Of a stretch of DNA of 64,000 nt, positions 6,889-15,653 are shown in pieces. Below the pieces are notes generated by a model. It saw only the letters and a list, made by a program, of their open reading frames with translations, did no database searches and was not told where the DNA came from. Origin of the DNA: a virus. The stretch spans positions 1 to 64,000 of the IMG/VR virus record IMGVR_UViG_3300049846_002561; one strand, 5' to 3'. How positions within the stretch are numbered: the first letter of the stretch is position 1; every line of letters starts with the position of its first letter. The translations under genes and the position numbers were made by a program.

Positions 6889-9518
6889 ACATTGAAGAGA
6901 ACATGAAGATCTCTTACTGCATCCCGGTAGAGCTCCGCGATGAGCAGATAAAAATAAACATCGGTAAAGTAAAGGAGCGACTATCTCCATCTACTGAACT
7001 GATAAAGGAGCCAATCGCATTAGTTAGCTTTGGCCCTTCTTTAAACGATACGTGGAGGGAGCTCAAGAAGTTCAATCACATCATCACCTGCTCTGGAGCG
7101 CACAAGTTCCTTCTTGACAAAGGCCTCTCCCCAAATAATTTCAAGCACTGGTATCACGCCGACCTAGATCCAAGGGAGTATAAAATAAAGATACTCGGAG
7201 AGCCAAGGCACGGCATCGAGTACCTTATCGCCTCAACAATTCACCCGAAGTATTTAGATGCCCTAAAAGGCTACGACGTTAAGCTGTGGCATATATTTGC
7301 TACCGACGATGAGGCAGAGAGGGTTCTTCCCAGAGGAGAGTGGAAGTTTACCGGTGGATCATCCGTTGGATTGAGAACGTTTACACTGGCAAGGGCACTA
7401 GGATATACCGACTTCCACGTGTTTGGAATGGATGGTAGCATGAGGCCAAATGAGACTCATACCACAGAGCACCCAAATCCACCACCTCAATCTGCGGAGA
7501 CAGAGTATAAGGGGAAGAAATATATCACTACGCCATCAATGCTCCACGTAGCCAAGGAAACCTTTAAGGAAATGGATCAGCTCCCTGACTGTAAGTTTAA
7601 GTTCTACGGAGAAGGACTCGTTCAGGATATGGCAAAGGACTACGTTCCAAATGTAAAAAGAGGCTCTAGTCTTGCTTTTGTGTCCGAGGAAACGATTTCT
7701 AAGGAGTATATTGAACTCAATAGGAAGTTACACGAGGACAACCCCTCCTACGGAATGGGAGGTAGCAAGTACGTGAATACGGTTCTTGAGCTCTCTAAAG
7801 CAAATAAGACTACTAGCATCCTTGATTATGGATGCGGAAAGGGAATGCTCGCAAAAGGACTTCCTTTCCCTATATGGGAGTATGATCCCGCCGTTCTGGG
7901 TAAAACAACGGTTCCCAAACCAGCAGATATAGTTGTGTGTACGGATGTTCTTGAGCATATAGAACAGGACAAACTGATGATCGTGCTTCAGGATTTGAAG
8001 AGGTGTGTGAAGCAGGTTGGATACTTTGTGATAAGCACAAGGAAGGCCGTGAAGACCTATGCCAATGGCGAAAATGCTCACCTCATTGTTCAGGGCAAAG
8101 ATTGGTGGGAAAAGAAACTCAAGAAGTATTTTGAAGTTGGAACAGTAATTGAAAAAGAAAAGGAATGTGAGCTTCACGTTATTGTTGGCCCAAAGAAAGA
8201 GGTTCAGCCGGAGATAACCACTATTGAAAAAGGTGGACTGAAGTTTAAGTTCTACACTCCAAATGATACTACAAGGTGGAGGGCAAACACGCTGTTCATA
8301 AAAGAGCCGACAACGATAGATTGGCTAGACTCAATAAAGCATGGGGAGGTGTTGTATGATGTTGGCGCTAACGTTGGATCTTATACCGTGTATGCCGGGG
8401 TGCGAGGGGTAAAGGTATACGCATTTGAACCGGAGGCAGAGAACTATGCCATGCTCGTGAGAAACATGAGGTTAAATGGGCTAGATCCTACAGCCTACTG
8501 CGTTGCGTGTTCTGATAAGCAGAGAACCGTTAGCCTGTCTGATTATAAGTTTGAATTTGGAATGCTCAATTTAAGTATGCCGGGCGCTGGAGGATCGTGT
8601 CATAGCTTTAATGAAAAGGAAAGCAACATTAAACAGGGATGCTTTTCGACTTGCATAGACAACATTGCGGGGAAACTGTTTTGTCTTCCAAAGCCCGATC
8701 ACATTAAAATTGACGTGGATGGAATAGAGCATTGCGTAGTGTTTGGAGCTGCGAACACCCTGAAAGATGTGAAGTCGATCATTGTGGAGATTGATCCAAA
8801 TTCAGAAAATCATAAGAAGATGATTTTAGAACTAGAAAGACTTGGGTTTTACTATGACCAAGCTCAAGTTGATAGGGCAACAAGAAAAGAAGGGAATTTC
8901 AAAGGATATGCAGAATATGTATTCAGAAAAAATGTCTTAAAGACGTCGGCTCATGTTTATCCGTTTTTTGTTTTAGATAATGTGTTTACAGAAAACTACG
9001 ATAAGATAGTTGAAGTTTCACGAAATTTAAAGTATCAATCCCTTGAAGAGGCAAGGGGCACAAAGGGATATCCAGAGAGATATGTAGCCGGCGTTGATGA
9101 AAAATCTTTTTTACTGATAAAAAACGGCATCAATCAGCTAAAAAAAGAAATCTGTGAAGAGTTCAATCTTAACGCTGAAGACTATGATACAGACCTTCTG
9201 TTCATAAACGATAAGCCAGGATACAAGATAGGAGTCCACAGAGACAGGCTAGACAAAGTAGTAACGGCTTTGATATACCTTCCTGAAAACACAAACAATA
9301 GTCATGCCGGGACGTCCATCTATAAACCAAAGAAAGAAGGATTTTCTTGCCCTGTCGGTAAACACTATGGATTTGATGATTTTGATAAGGTTGAAACTAT
9401 TGGGTACGTGCCAAACAGGGCGTTTGTATTCCTCAACACAGATCACTCCTTCCATGGCGTAGAGCCTTGTGATGTGGAAAGACATGTTTTGCTAATGAAT
9501 TTAAACAAGAAAAAATGA
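6861..9518 (+). CDS. Four-domain glycan-modifying protein: DUF115 / methyltransferase / FkbM / 2OG-Fe(II) oxygenase
   Basis: Four domains can be read in the 885 aa. Residues about 45-270 resemble the DUF115/MptE-like Rossmann domain (VSFGPSLND at 55-63). Residues about 290-445 are a class I SAM methyltransferase (ILDYGCGKG at 320-328). Residues about 465-695 are an FkbM-type methyltransferase (DVGANVGS at 500-507, KIDVDG at 616-621). Residues about 715-885 resemble a 2-oxoglutarate/Fe(II) oxygenase, with H793 and D795 (HRD), H865 and R874 placed as metal and 2OG ligands. FkbM enzymes O-methylate sugars, which fits the surrounding glycosyltransferases. Whether the target is a virion glycan or a host surface sugar is unknown. 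It overlaps its neighbours on both sides. Confidence 0.75.
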   Translation: MEEKEKKHLNIEENMKISYCIPVELRDEQIKINIGKVKERLSPSTELIKEPIALVSFGPSLNDTWRELKKFNHIITCSGAHKFLLDKGLSPNNFKHWYHADLDPREYKIKILGEPRHGIEYLIASTIHPKYLDALKGYDVKLWHIFATDDEAERVLPRGEWKFTGGSSVGLRTFTLARALGYTDFHVFGMDGSMRPNETHTTEHPNPPPQSAETEYKGKKYITTPSMLHVAKETFKEMDQLPDCKFKFYGEGLVQDMAKDYVPNVKRGSSLAFVSEETISKEYIELNRKLHEDNPSYGMGGSKYVNTVLELSKANKTTSILDYGCGKGMLAKGLPFPIWEYDPAVLGKTTVPKPADIVVCTDVLEHIEQDKLMIVLQDLKRCVKQVGYFVISTRKAVKTYANGENAHLIVQGKDWWEKKLKKYFEVGTVIEKEKECELHVIVGPKKEVQPEITTIEKGGLKFKFYTPNDTTRWRANTLFIKEPTTIDWLDSIKHGEVLYDVGANVGSYTVYAGVRGVKVYAFEPEAENYAMLVRNMRLNGLDPTAYCVACSDKQRTVSLSDYKFEFGMLNLSMPGAGGSCHSFNEKESNIKQGCFSTCIDNIAGKLFCLPKPDHIKIDVDGIEHCVVFGAANTLKDVKSIIVEIDPNSENHKKMILELERLGFYYDQAQVDRATRKEGNFKGYAEYVFRKNVLKTSAHVYPFFVLDNVFTENYDKIVEVSRNLKYQSLEEARGTKGYPERYVAGVDEKSFLLIKNGINQLKKEICEEFNLNAEDYDTDLLFINDKPGYKIGVHRDRLDKVVTALIYLPENTNNSHAGTSIYKPKKEGFSCPVGKHYGFDDFDKVETIGYVPNRAFVFLNTDHSFHGVEPCDVERHVLLMNLNKKK

Positions 9519-10222
9519 ATACGGTATACATAGGGTACGATTACCGGGAGGCTTTAGCGTACAACGTAGCTGAGCACTCCATTAAAAGCAGATCTGTTGG
9601 TGTCAGAGTGCAAATGTTGAGGCTTCAGGATTTAAGGTCACTGATATACAGGAAAGTAGAGATGCGCGGAAATCAGATGTGGTGTCCTATAAGTGAGGCT
9701 CCCGTTGGAACAGAGTTTACGTTCAGCAGGTTCTTGATACCAAAGATGGATTCCGGGTGGTCGATATTCATGGACTGCGATATCGTGTGCGTATCAGATA
9801 TAAGGGAGCTGTTTGAGTTCATAAACGCTCCGGAAAACCAAAAGTATGCCGCCATGTGCGTAAAACACAATTATGTTCCAAAGGAAAAGATACACATGGT
9901 AGATCAGATACAGACTGTTTATGACAGGAAAAACTGGGCATCCGTAATTGCTTTTAATTGCGATCACGAGGCGCACAGAAGGCTTTCCTTTGAGGACATA
10001 AACACGTGGCCCGGAAGGGACCTGCACGCTCTTAAATGGATGAAGGACGAGGAAATAGGAGAGCTGCCCGCTGAGTGGAACCACCTTGTTGACGTGAACG
10101 ACCCTAATCCAGGCGCCAAGATACTACATTATACCCTCGGTGGGCCATGGATACCGGGGTGGCAGCCAAAAGAAAGCGATAACGCATGGATTGAAGAATA
10201 CAATAAATTTATATCTTTGTAG
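9515..10222 (+). CDS. Glycosyltransferase, GT8-like (GT-A fold)
   Basis: The 235-aa protein starts YIGYDYREALAYNVAEHSI, a start seen in GT8-like phage and bacterial transferases. A DxD metal/nucleotide-sugar motif (FMDCD, D87-C-D89) is followed by a WNHLVD segment and an HYTLGGPW segment near the C-terminus, as in GT-A enzymes. It starts 4 nt before the end of the upstream fusion gene (ATGA overlap), so they are cotranslated. Donor and acceptor cannot be deduced. Confidence 0.75.
   Translation: MNTVYIGYDYREALAYNVAEHSIKSRSVGVRVQMLRLQDLRSLIYRKVEMRGNQMWCPISEAPVGTEFTFSRFLIPKMDSGWSIFMDCDIVCVSDIRELFEFINAPENQKYAAMCVKHNYVPKEKIHMVDQIQTVYDRKNWASVIAFNCDHEAHRRLSFEDINTWPGRDLHALKWMKDEEIGELPAEWNHLVDVNDPNPGAKILHYTLGGPWIPGWQPKESDNAWIEEYNKFISL
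10190..10219 (+). promoter_or_regulatory. Bacteroidota-type promoter, leaderless
   Basis: ATTG at 10190-10193 and TATCTTTG at 10212-10219 are 18 nt apart. The ATG of the following gene is at 10225, 6 nt after the -7 box. The promoter lies inside the end of the glycosyltransferase gene. Confidence 0.6.
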
Positions 10223-10224
10223 TC

Positions 10225-10641
10225 ATGTCTTCAAGTCCCGGAGCTACATTCAGAGATTTCTATGCGCATAGCGCACCGTGGCCTATCCCCGACTGGTTTA
10301 CTCCAAACGGGGTGGGTCCCCGCCCCGCGGACATAACGCCCCCAGATGAGTACTTCGTATATGATCCGGATAATGCCGCAACGGCTCAGTACGGACTGTA
10401 CAAATTTTACGATCGTGATACCAACTACTGGGATGATGACGAGGCGGCCATCGAGACCGGTGAGGCCGTGCCACACGCCTTTAAGAATGAGGTGAGTGAG
10501 TACTGGGCGGCATACGACTACCGCGTGGCGGAAATAAACGTATGGCAGCGTGACTACGACAAGGAAAGATACTTTCAGTGGCGCTGGTACTACGCCGATG
10601 AGATGCTCGTGAAGAGAGAATACGGAAACATATCAAACTAA
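10225..10641 (+). CDS. Hypothetical acidic Trp/Tyr-rich protein
   Basis: The 138-aa protein is strikingly rich in Tyr, Trp, Asp and Pro (for example YFQWRWYYADE near the C-terminus). It has no Cys, signal peptide or membrane segment. The aromatic, acidic composition resembles fibre-adaptor or chaperone-like phage proteins, but no family is recognised. It has its own leaderless promoter, so it may be expressed apart from the flanking glycosyltransferases. Confidence 0.55.
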   Translation: MSSSPGATFRDFYAHSAPWPIPDWFTPNGVGPRPADITPPDEYFVYDPDNAATAQYGLYKFYDRDTNYWDDDEAAIETGEAVPHAFKNEVSEYWAAYDYRVAEINVWQRDYDKERYFQWRWYYADEMLVKREYGNISN

Positions 10642-10654
10642 CAATAACGAAACA

Positions 10655-11401
10655 ATGACAACAGCTACAGAACAGATACCGTTGATAATTCCGGTATTCA
10701 ACCAACTGACATTTACAAAGAAACTGGTGGACTCCTTCCGGAAGTACTATCCAAAGAACAGGATATACATCCTCGACAACGGCTCTACATATCAGCCACT
10801 GAAAGACTGGCTAAAGGCCATAAACGATGGAACGGAAGAGCAAAACGTTGTTGTCTTTCATTCCCCTGAAAATGATTTTCGTGGCAACCTACGCCACTTC
10901 CTTGACGACTACATTCACGTAGGATATCCTTTCTACGCAATTTCCGATCCCGATATCGAGATCCTCGATGGGACACCTGAAGACTTCATGAGCTACTTCA
11001 TGACCGCTATCGAGGTTGGTGGATTGCATCGCGCAGGCTTTGGCCTTAAAACGGATGACATCCCAGATTACTTTGAAGATAAGGCCATGGTGGTGGGCAA
11101 TGAGGCGGAGCTCAAGAAGTCGCCAATGTGGGCAAACAAGGTGCAGGGGTGGATCGCCCCCCTTGACACTACCTTCTGTCTATACAAACGAGACAACGGA
11201 GGGTGGGCATCGCCAATGGATGGCAAAAAGTGGGGTAGCTGCGCGCGTATATTCGAGGCTAAGCACTGGGGTTGGTACATCGATCCAAACAATGTAAGTG
11301 AAGAGATGGACTTCTACTTTAAGACGTGCAATAAATTCATTCCAGGCACTCCCTCTGCCGGAGCAAACAACAATAGACCAAAGAAATATGAAAACAGTTA
11401 A
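10655..11401 (+). CDS. Glycosyltransferase, GT2-like
   Basis: The 248-aa protein has a GT-A start (IPLIIPVFNQLTFTKKLVDS), then YILDNGST, the usual GT2 nucleotide-binding strand. A DPD motif (D98-P-D100) serves as the DxD site. An A-rich leader (ACAATAACGAAACAATG) precedes the start. Its last 14 nt overlap the next gene. Within this cluster it probably adds one sugar to a growing glycan; the specificity is unknown. Confidence 0.75.
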   Translation: MTTATEQIPLIIPVFNQLTFTKKLVDSFRKYYPKNRIYILDNGSTYQPLKDWLKAINDGTEEQNVVVFHSPENDFRGNLRHFLDDYIHVGYPFYAISDPDIEILDGTPEDFMSYFMTAIEVGGLHRAGFGLKTDDIPDYFEDKAMVVGNEAELKKSPMWANKVQGWIAPLDTTFCLYKRDNGGWASPMDGKKWGSCARIFEAKHWGWYIDPNNVSEEMDFYFKTCNKFIPGTPSAGANNNRPKKYENS

Positions 11402-11984
11402 CAGAATACACTACGAAGACGTGGTGAACAACGTTCTCCTTGTGGGGACACTTGATCATAATGTGTTTCAGGGGTTCCTGGAAGATTACAGAACCCTCTC
11501 CTGCTTACTTAAAGAATATAAACCAAATTCTGTATTTGAGGTTGGAACAAACGTGGGCTCTGGTATCAATGTCATGGCTGCAGCGTTGCCCCTAGCTAAG
11601 ATATACAGCCTGGATCTCGACTATGAGACCATGATGCTCAACAGTAAGCAATATCCTATCGGTCCGAACGGAGAGGATCGCGTGGGATCGGCGGCAAGAG
11701 TTCAGTACACACAGCTTCGCGGGGATAGCCTTACGTTTGATTATTCCGCATATCCATGTGAAGCGTACTACGTCGATGGAGAGCATGACTACGATCATCC
11801 GTTCAAAGAGACAAAGGAGATCCTAAAGCAAAAGCCAAAGATCGTCATTTACCATGACGCTGACATTCCAGAAGTATTTAAGGGAATCGTTGATGGCGGT
11901 GCGGAAGATGATGATTACGTTCTATTCCGCGTGGAAGGGACAAGGATCGCCTTTTACCTGCACAAGAATTTCGTGAAATGGTAG
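11388..11984 (+). CDS. Class I SAM-dependent methyltransferase (Methyltransf_24-like)
   Basis: The start ATG at 11388 is chosen because it follows AAAGAAAT and overlaps the upstream stop by 14 nt; in-frame sequence upstream lies inside the previous gene. The 198-aa product has SAM motif I (FEVGTNVGSG), an acidic strand-2 end (SLDLD), and YYVDGEHDYD followed by IYHDAD, as in Methyltransf_24/cephalosporin-hydroxylase-like enzymes that methylate sugars or small molecules. It overlaps the next gene by 7 nt. It probably O-methylates the cluster's glycan. Confidence 0.72.
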   Translation: MKTVNRIHYEDVVNNVLLVGTLDHNVFQGFLEDYRTLSCLLKEYKPNSVFEVGTNVGSGINVMAAALPLAKIYSLDLDYETMMLNSKQYPIGPNGEDRVGSAARVQYTQLRGDSLTFDYSAYPCEAYYVDGEHDYDHPFKETKEILKQKPKIVIYHDADIPEVFKGIVDGGAEDDDYVLFRVEGTRIAFYLHKNFVKW

Positions 11985-12670
11985 GCATTGTAGTTATCGC
12001 CTACAATAAACCCGACTTCATACGCCTGCAGATAGAGAAAATAAGTAAGTACTGCAAGGACGTGCACGAGATCGTTATTGTAGACAACAGCACGGACAGG
12101 GAGATGTCCGCCGCTGTAAAGTATCACTCGGAGGGGCGCAAGTACATAAAAACAAACGCCTCCTCTTCCGGGGGTAGTCAGTCGCATTCCTTTGCTGCCA
12201 ACCTATCGTTCATGCGCCTATGCGGAAAGTATGATTACTTCCTGTACCTCGATCATGACTGCTTCCCTGTAATGGACTTCTCCGTTCCTGAGATATTGGG
12301 TGAAAAAATTATTGCCGGTGTGGGGCAGGTGAAGGGAGAGAAGACGTACCTGTGGCCGGGGTGCCTGATGTGGAAGGGAGAAGCCATCGCCCCAGGTTAT
12401 ATCGACTTCTCTCCAAATGAGGAGCTTGGTCTTGACACCGGCGGTAACCTATACCGAATTGTCGATCACTATGGCCGGGAAAAGGTTTTGTTTCTAAATG
12501 AGGAGCACTGCGAGAACCCGCAATTCAATAAGTCCTTCTATAACTTTTACTGCATGATAAACAATGGTATGTTCATGCACTTTGTAAATGGCAGTGTCTG
12601 GAACAAAACAGTATCCGATGACGAAAGAGTGAACTCCCTTATAAACATACTAACCGAAAAAACGAAATGA
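11978..12670 (+). CDS. Glycosyltransferase, GT2-like
   Basis: The 230-aa protein starts VGIVVIAYNKPDFIRLQIEK, followed by IVIVDNST, the classic GT2 start. A DHD motif (D92-H-D94) in FLYLDHDCF acts as the metal site. It overlaps genes on both sides by a few bases, forming one coupled series with 11388 and 12667. The sugar specificity is unknown. Confidence 0.75.
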   Translation: MVGIVVIAYNKPDFIRLQIEKISKYCKDVHEIVIVDNSTDREMSAAVKYHSEGRKYIKTNASSSGGSQSHSFAANLSFMRLCGKYDYFLYLDHDCFPVMDFSVPEILGEKIIAGVGQVKGEKTYLWPGCLMWKGEAIAPGYIDFSPNEELGLDTGGNLYRIVDHYGREKVLFLNEEHCENPQFNKSFYNFYCMINNGMFMHFVNGSVWNKTVSDDERVNSLINILTEKTK

Positions 12671-15594
12671 AGTGCGCCGTAATTTTTTACCACAAGAATG
12701 CCCTGCAGATATACAGGAGAGAGTGGATAAATGACTGTATCTACACAATAAAAAATCAGACGTTCAAGAACTTTGATGTTTTTGAGCTTAACTACGGCGG
12801 ATCCGAAGATCGCTTTGGTGAGGGCGTTTTTAGTAATTACATATTCATCCAAAAGCAAATGGAGAATCACATAGAGGCCATGAACTATCTATACTCTATG
12901 TTGTTTGCTAATGGATACGACGTGGTATTTAATACCAACCTTGATGACTTTTACTCGGAGCGTAGGTTTGAGGTACAGCTTTCATACATAGAGCAGGGAT
13001 ACGACATCGTTAGCTCAGACTTCAAGTATGTGAACGAGAGGTCCGAGGCATACAAGGACATGGTGATGACTCAAAAGGGTGGTATTGCGGAAAACCTGGC
13101 AAGGAACCACAACGTTATAGCCCATCCATGTGTGGCCATGAGTAAATCCTTCTGGGACGACAACCTACACTATAAAAACATCCTCGGAAGTGAGGATCTA
13201 GACCTATGGAAGAGGGGCGTTGTTGCGGGCAAGAAGTTCTTCATTATCCCTGAGTTCCTGTTGTTCTACAGGATCCACGATACGCAGGTAACCAAGGAAT
13301 TTCGGTCAAAAAAAAAGGTTAACCTAATGGTGATCGCCACAAATAAGTACCGGCACTTTGTGGCGCCATTACTTGACTCTGCAGATAAGTACTTCCTCGA
13401 TGATTGCGACGTAGAGTATTGCGTGTTTACAGACGATATTACGGACATGGAAAAGCGCCTCAATAGGCCGTGCCACATCTTCGAGGTCAAGCATCAGCCG
13501 TGGCCATACATGACCCTCCATCGCTTCCATGTGTTTAGGAAGTACATGAACGACATGCCTACGGCGGACTACTATGCGTACATAGATGCAGACACTCTGT
13601 TTAAGGGTATTATCACCAAGGAAATACTCAGCAACGAAACGGTTGTGCAGCACTGCGGCTTTACAAATCAAAGGGGGCCATACGAGACGAACCCTATGTC
13701 AGAGAGCTTTGTTCCCCCTCAGATGGGAACCCATTACTTCGGAGGTGGATTTTGGCTATTCTCAAAGGAGCGATTCCCGCACATCGTAAACTTGGCCATA
13801 CAGATGATAGACACGGATGCCGGTAGAGGAATAATACCGGTGTGGCATGACGAAAGCGTGTTGAATAAATTAATGGTAATGTCTCCGCCGGAGAAGATAC
13901 TGCCCCCCGCATACCACTATCCTCAGTCCAGGACCGCCCATTACATAAAAAAGTGGGGTCGTAACTACGAGTGTAAAATACTGCTTCTTGACAAAAATCA
14001 CGATGAGTATCGCAAGGAAGATGAAAAGCCAGAGGTCTCAGTGTGGCTAGAGAGATATCCATTTGTTACCATGTCTAACTTCGGTAGCAACGGTCGCCTT
14101 GGGAACATGATGTTTCAGTACGCCTTCCTGATCGGATTATCAAAGAAGTACAACGTGGACATCAAAATGCCAGCGTTCAGGAACATGCCTGACACCAGAC
14201 CGGAGTCCATGGAAAACGTGCTCCCGCGTAAGGAAAGGAGCTTTCACTACACGCCTCAGTACTATGACGAGATGAACTGGCAGCGGTCGTGGGACTTCTC
14301 CGGATACTTCCAAAGCGAAAAGTACTGGTCTCACTGCCGGGAGGCGGTAATATCGGCGCTTGCCTTTAATGACGGCGATCACATGGGCGCTGTTGAGTCC
14401 ATGGGTAATGCCTTCTCCAGGGAGACGATCGCCATCCACATTCGCCGCGGAGACTACGTAAATAACAAAAACTACTATCAGCTCACGGCAAGGTACTACA
14501 TATTGGCCCTTGAGGAGAATTTCCCTAACTGGAGGGACTGTAACCTGGTATTTTTCTCAGATGACATTGAGTATGCCATGATCCACTTTGAGTGTCTCGA
14601 TAACGCATACTTCTCTGAGGGGCATAGCGAGATAGAGGACATGTTCCTAATGTCCAAGTGCGACAATCACATAATAGCCAACTCCACCTTCTCGTGGTGG
14701 GGAGCATACCTCTCAAAAAGTAAGAAGGTAGTTTGCCCGGCAAACGTCTTTGACACCAAGATGAAGGTCACGCACAATACCAAGGACTTCTATCCGGAGG
14801 GGTGGGTAAAGTTCAGTGATGAGGGTAAGAGGATAAACCTACAGAACCTTACTTTTATCATACCGGTAAAGTTTGATCACCGTGACAGGATACAGAACTT
14901 TGAGATATCTACCGCTATGATACGCGAGAATTTCGTGGCTCCGATATATGTTGGTGAGATCGCTAAGGTGGGAACATTCTTTAATAAGAACTGCGATGTA
15001 TACACGGAGTTCAAGATGCACAACTTCCACCGCACAAAGATGATCAACGACATGGTGAAGAAGATAAGCACCCCGTTCTTTGTAAACTATGACTGTGATG
15101 TTCTCCTCGCCCCCATGCAAATCATGGAGGCTGTACGTAAGCTACAACAGGGAAGTGACATGGTATCGCCATACGACTGGAGGTTCTCCAGGGTGCCTCG
15201 CGCATGGGAGCCCGCGCTCAAAAAGAACACCGATGTAGGCATATTCTCCGGTCACAGGAACTCTTTCATAGGGTTCCGTGAAGGGGACAAGGAGAGCTGG
15301 GGGGGAGCTATATTTTTCAACAAGGAATCGTTCATAAAAGGAGGAATGGAAAATGAGAACTTTATATCTTTTGGTCCTGAAGATTCGGAAAGGCTTCAGC
15401 GATTTTCTAAGCTTGGATTTTCGGTATGCAGAGTTAGGGGGCCACTCTATCACCTCGATCACTTTAAAGGAATTGATAGCGGGAAAACTCATGCGTTTTT
15501 TCAGAAAAATAAAGCCGAGTTCAAGAAAATACTCGCCCTGAGCGCTGAAGATCTTAGAAAATATGTAGATTCGTGGTCATGGTTAAAGGCTTAA
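12667..15594 (+). CDS. Four-module glycosyltransferase: GT2-like / GT6 / GT11 / GT7-like
   Basis: This 975-aa protein reads as four joined transferases. Residues 1-215 are GT2-like (DD at 93-94). Residues about 219-455 match GT6, the ABO family: YIDADTLF with DAD at 307-309, GGGFWLF (359-365) and WHDESVLN (393-400). Residues about 466-715 match GT11 alpha-1,2-fucosyltransferases: GRLGNMMFQ (476-484), HIRRGDYV (591-598) and NSTFSWWGAY (672-681). Residues about 727-975 resemble the GT7 galactosyltransferase C-terminal domain: DCD (809-811), GGAIFFNK (879-886) and FGPEDSE. Known GT6 enzymes add alpha-1,3 Gal or GalNAc to acceptors that GT11 enzymes can fucosylate, so the set fits a blood-group-like antigen. 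That product is inferred. Confidence 0.78.
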   Translation: MKCAVIFYHKNALQIYRREWINDCIYTIKNQTFKNFDVFELNYGGSEDRFGEGVFSNYIFIQKQMENHIEAMNYLYSMLFANGYDVVFNTNLDDFYSERRFEVQLSYIEQGYDIVSSDFKYVNERSEAYKDMVMTQKGGIAENLARNHNVIAHPCVAMSKSFWDDNLHYKNILGSEDLDLWKRGVVAGKKFFIIPEFLLFYRIHDTQVTKEFRSKKKVNLMVIATNKYRHFVAPLLDSADKYFLDDCDVEYCVFTDDITDMEKRLNRPCHIFEVKHQPWPYMTLHRFHVFRKYMNDMPTADYYAYIDADTLFKGIITKEILSNETVVQHCGFTNQRGPYETNPMSESFVPPQMGTHYFGGGFWLFSKERFPHIVNLAIQMIDTDAGRGIIPVWHDESVLNKLMVMSPPEKILPPAYHYPQSRTAHYIKKWGRNYECKILLLDKNHDEYRKEDEKPEVSVWLERYPFVTMSNFGSNGRLGNMMFQYAFLIGLSKKYNVDIKMPAFRNMPDTRPESMENVLPRKERSFHYTPQYYDEMNWQRSWDFSGYFQSEKYWSHCREAVISALAFNDGDHMGAVESMGNAFSRETIAIHIRRGDYVNNKNYYQLTARYYILALEENFPNWRDCNLVFFSDDIEYAMIHFECLDNAYFSEGHSEIEDMFLMSKCDNHIIANSTFSWWGAYLSKSKKVVCPANVFDTKMKVTHNTKDFYPEGWVKFSDEGKRINLQNLTFIIPVKFDHRDRIQNFEISTAMIRENFVAPIYVGEIAKVGTFFNKNCDVYTEFKMHNFHRTKMINDMVKKISTPFFVNYDCDVLLAPMQIMEAVRKLQQGSDMVSPYDWRFSRVPRAWEPALKKNTDVGIFSGHRNSFIGFREGDKESWGGAIFFNKESFIKGGMENENFISFGPEDSERLQRFSKLGFSVCRVRGPLYHLDHFKGIDSGKTHAFFQKNKAEFKKILALSAEDLRKYVDSWSWLKA

Positions 15595-15653
15595 TGGTTA
15601 TAGCATGCGTTCTTATTATCTCTGCGATCTGCATCTATGGAGAAAAAAAATGA
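15579..15653 (+). CDS. Possible 24-aa membrane peptide
   Basis: A short frame, ATG 15579 to TGA 15651-15653, bridges the 975-aa glycosyltransferase and the Stealth-type gene and overlaps both. The product, MVKGLMVIACVLIISAICIY plus GEKK, is one hydrophobic helix with a charged end. The overlapping position and membrane character are suggestive. A peptide this short could be chance. Confidence 0.3.
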   Translation: MVKGLMVIACVLIISAICIYGEKK

